64,000 nt of DNA, taken from NCBI RefSeq assembly GCF_003048375.1, contig NZ_CP021642.1, positions 1,426,001 through 1,490,000 on the forward strand, read 5' to 3'. This DNA is from Campylobacter concisus (GTDB taxonomy: Bacteria > Campylobacterota > Campylobacteria > Campylobacterales > Campylobacteraceae). A program made the translations under genes and the position numbers. The notes under the pieces were generated by a model that worked only from the letters and a program-made list of their open reading frames with translations, did not search any database and was not told the DNA's origin. Below, in pieces: positions 63,398 to 64,000 of the stretch (its first letter is position 1; each line of letters begins with the position of its first letter).

Positions 63398-64000
63398 CTA
63401 TCTTTTAAAGAAACTAACTAATAAAATTATAACTATAAAGATAACTACTGAAGACAAAAGCTCATGTTCAGAAGACTCTTCCTTCTTACCCTCACTCTTT
63501 TTCTCCTTTTCCTCAAACCAATCTCTAACATTGTGCTTAACAGAACCCTTTTTTAAACTCCCACTACTACTAGCTTGTGATAAATTTTCTTTTTTATATG
63601 CTTCATTGGCTGCGGTAGTATTGCGATCTTTTAAAATTTCCTCTTTCTTGCTCTTGTCATCTTTTACTATAGTATCCTCATCTTTTAAGGGTACTACTTT
63701 GATATCATTTTGACCAAATTTTTCCTCGCCGTCTATTTCTTGCCATTTGCCATTTATATTAATCATATTTTTAACGACAGTTGAGCTCTCTTTAGAGACT
63801 TTCATATCGCTTGGTTTTAGAGGAATTTCTACTTTGTTATTGCCATCAATAATTACAGCGTTGCCATCCTTTGAAATTTCTATTTTACTATCTCCATCAT
63901 GGATCACAAATGTGCCATCTTTTGATGGAATGATCTTATTGTTGTCTTTATCAAAAAACTCACTCTTTCCATTGGCACTAACCTTGGTCCACTCTTGAAC
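63398..64000 (-). CDS. Repeat protein with C-terminal membrane anchor (cut by right edge)
   Basis: The frame is open from the stop at 63398-63400 to the window edge (about 200 residues). An ATG at 63907 is internal, since coding-like sequence continues before it. Two imperfect 17-residue units, KDGTFVIHDGDSKIEIS and KDGNAVIIDGNNKVEIP, stand in a row. A Lys/Glu/Ser-rich stalk follows, and then a final hydrophobic segment LLSSVVIFIVIILLVSFF ending KR. The layout suits a protein held by its C-terminus in the inner membrane, with the bulk outside. I do not recognise a family. Confidence 0.6.
   Translation of the reverse strand, partial: VQEWTKVSANGKSEFFDKDNNKIIPSKDGTFVIHDGDSKIEISKDGNAVIIDGNNKVEIPLKPSDMKVSKESSTVVKNMININGKWQEIDGEEKFGQNDIKVVPLKDEDTIVKDDKSKKEEILKDRNTTAANEAYKKENLSQASSSGSLKKGSVKHNVRDWFEEKEKKSEGKKEESSEHELLSSVVIFIVIILLVSFFKR

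Noticed and set aside
1-64000. CRISPR arrays, tRNA or rRNA genes, IS elements, prophage
   Set aside because: No regularly spaced repeats, no tRNA-like cloverleaf with TTCGA arm, no transposase or integrase frames were seen in the gaps or on either strand.

Overview
The window is a 64 kb, AT-rich, gene-dense piece of a Campylobacterota chromosome. Protein sequences and gene order point to Campylobacter, most likely a C. concisus-like species. Reasons: the cheV-cheA(receiver)-cheW run, a futalosine-pathway MqnC, two-domain GltX and MetG types, and octaheme Hao with class III Hcp and quinol-type NorB. Intergenic DNA is full of AAATTT words and promoters show TATAAT-like -10 boxes without clear -35 boxes. 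I saw no rRNA, tRNA, CRISPR array or IS element.

Layout. 1-10267 (minus) is one long, tightly spaced cluster read leftwards: lpxB, greA, an lpxH-like phosphoesterase, cheV, cheA, cheW, serB, tal, pilT, rplY, pth and a permease cut by the left edge. 10370-11786 (plus) holds surE and tcdA. 11787-12364 is non-coding and contains a series of strong stem-loops. 12365-16665 (minus) encodes a chemoreceptor and a polar amino-acid ABC importer. 16808-18295 is putP. 18343-21345 is a variable patch: a decayed aldo/keto reductase, a flavodoxin-fold oxidoreductase and an AT-rich DUF262/DUF1524 defence-type gene. guaA and nhaD follow (minus), then a small lipoprotein below the usual ORF length cutoff. 24577-30506 (plus) is a four-gene overlapping operon with uvrC, an Hpt-like protein that has lost its histidine, and a hybrid-kinase-like protein that has lost its H, N and G boxes.

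30788-35631 (minus) has psd, a phosphoesterase, the octaheme Hao / tetraheme NapC-NrfH pair and a Crp/Fnr regulator. mscL follows. 36285-44507 (plus) is gltX, yggT, slt, mobB, fbp, a Cys-rich small protein, metG and a MurF-N-like protein. 44541-50809 carries hcp, a lipoprotein, queC, ybeY, a DUF1523-like protein and norB. 51028-53867 is an iron-type ABC importer. 54674-58760 (minus) is recG, a protease-dead M16 protein and mqnC. 58893-63390 has a metal-binding-looking lipoprotein, nfeD/SPFH, two NlpE-like lipoproteins and an MFS exporter. The right edge cuts a repeat protein with a C-terminal membrane anchor.

Connections. Hao/NrfH-type cytochromes, Hcp and NorB form a nitrite, hydroxylamine and NO handling set. 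hcp and norB each have an FNR-type box (TTGAC-N4-ATCA) at about -41 from a plausible -10, so a Crp/Fnr protein, perhaps the one encoded beside hao, may control both. Che proteins and the chemoreceptor belong to flagellar taxis. The most unusual element is the pair of degenerate phosphorelay proteins after uvrC.
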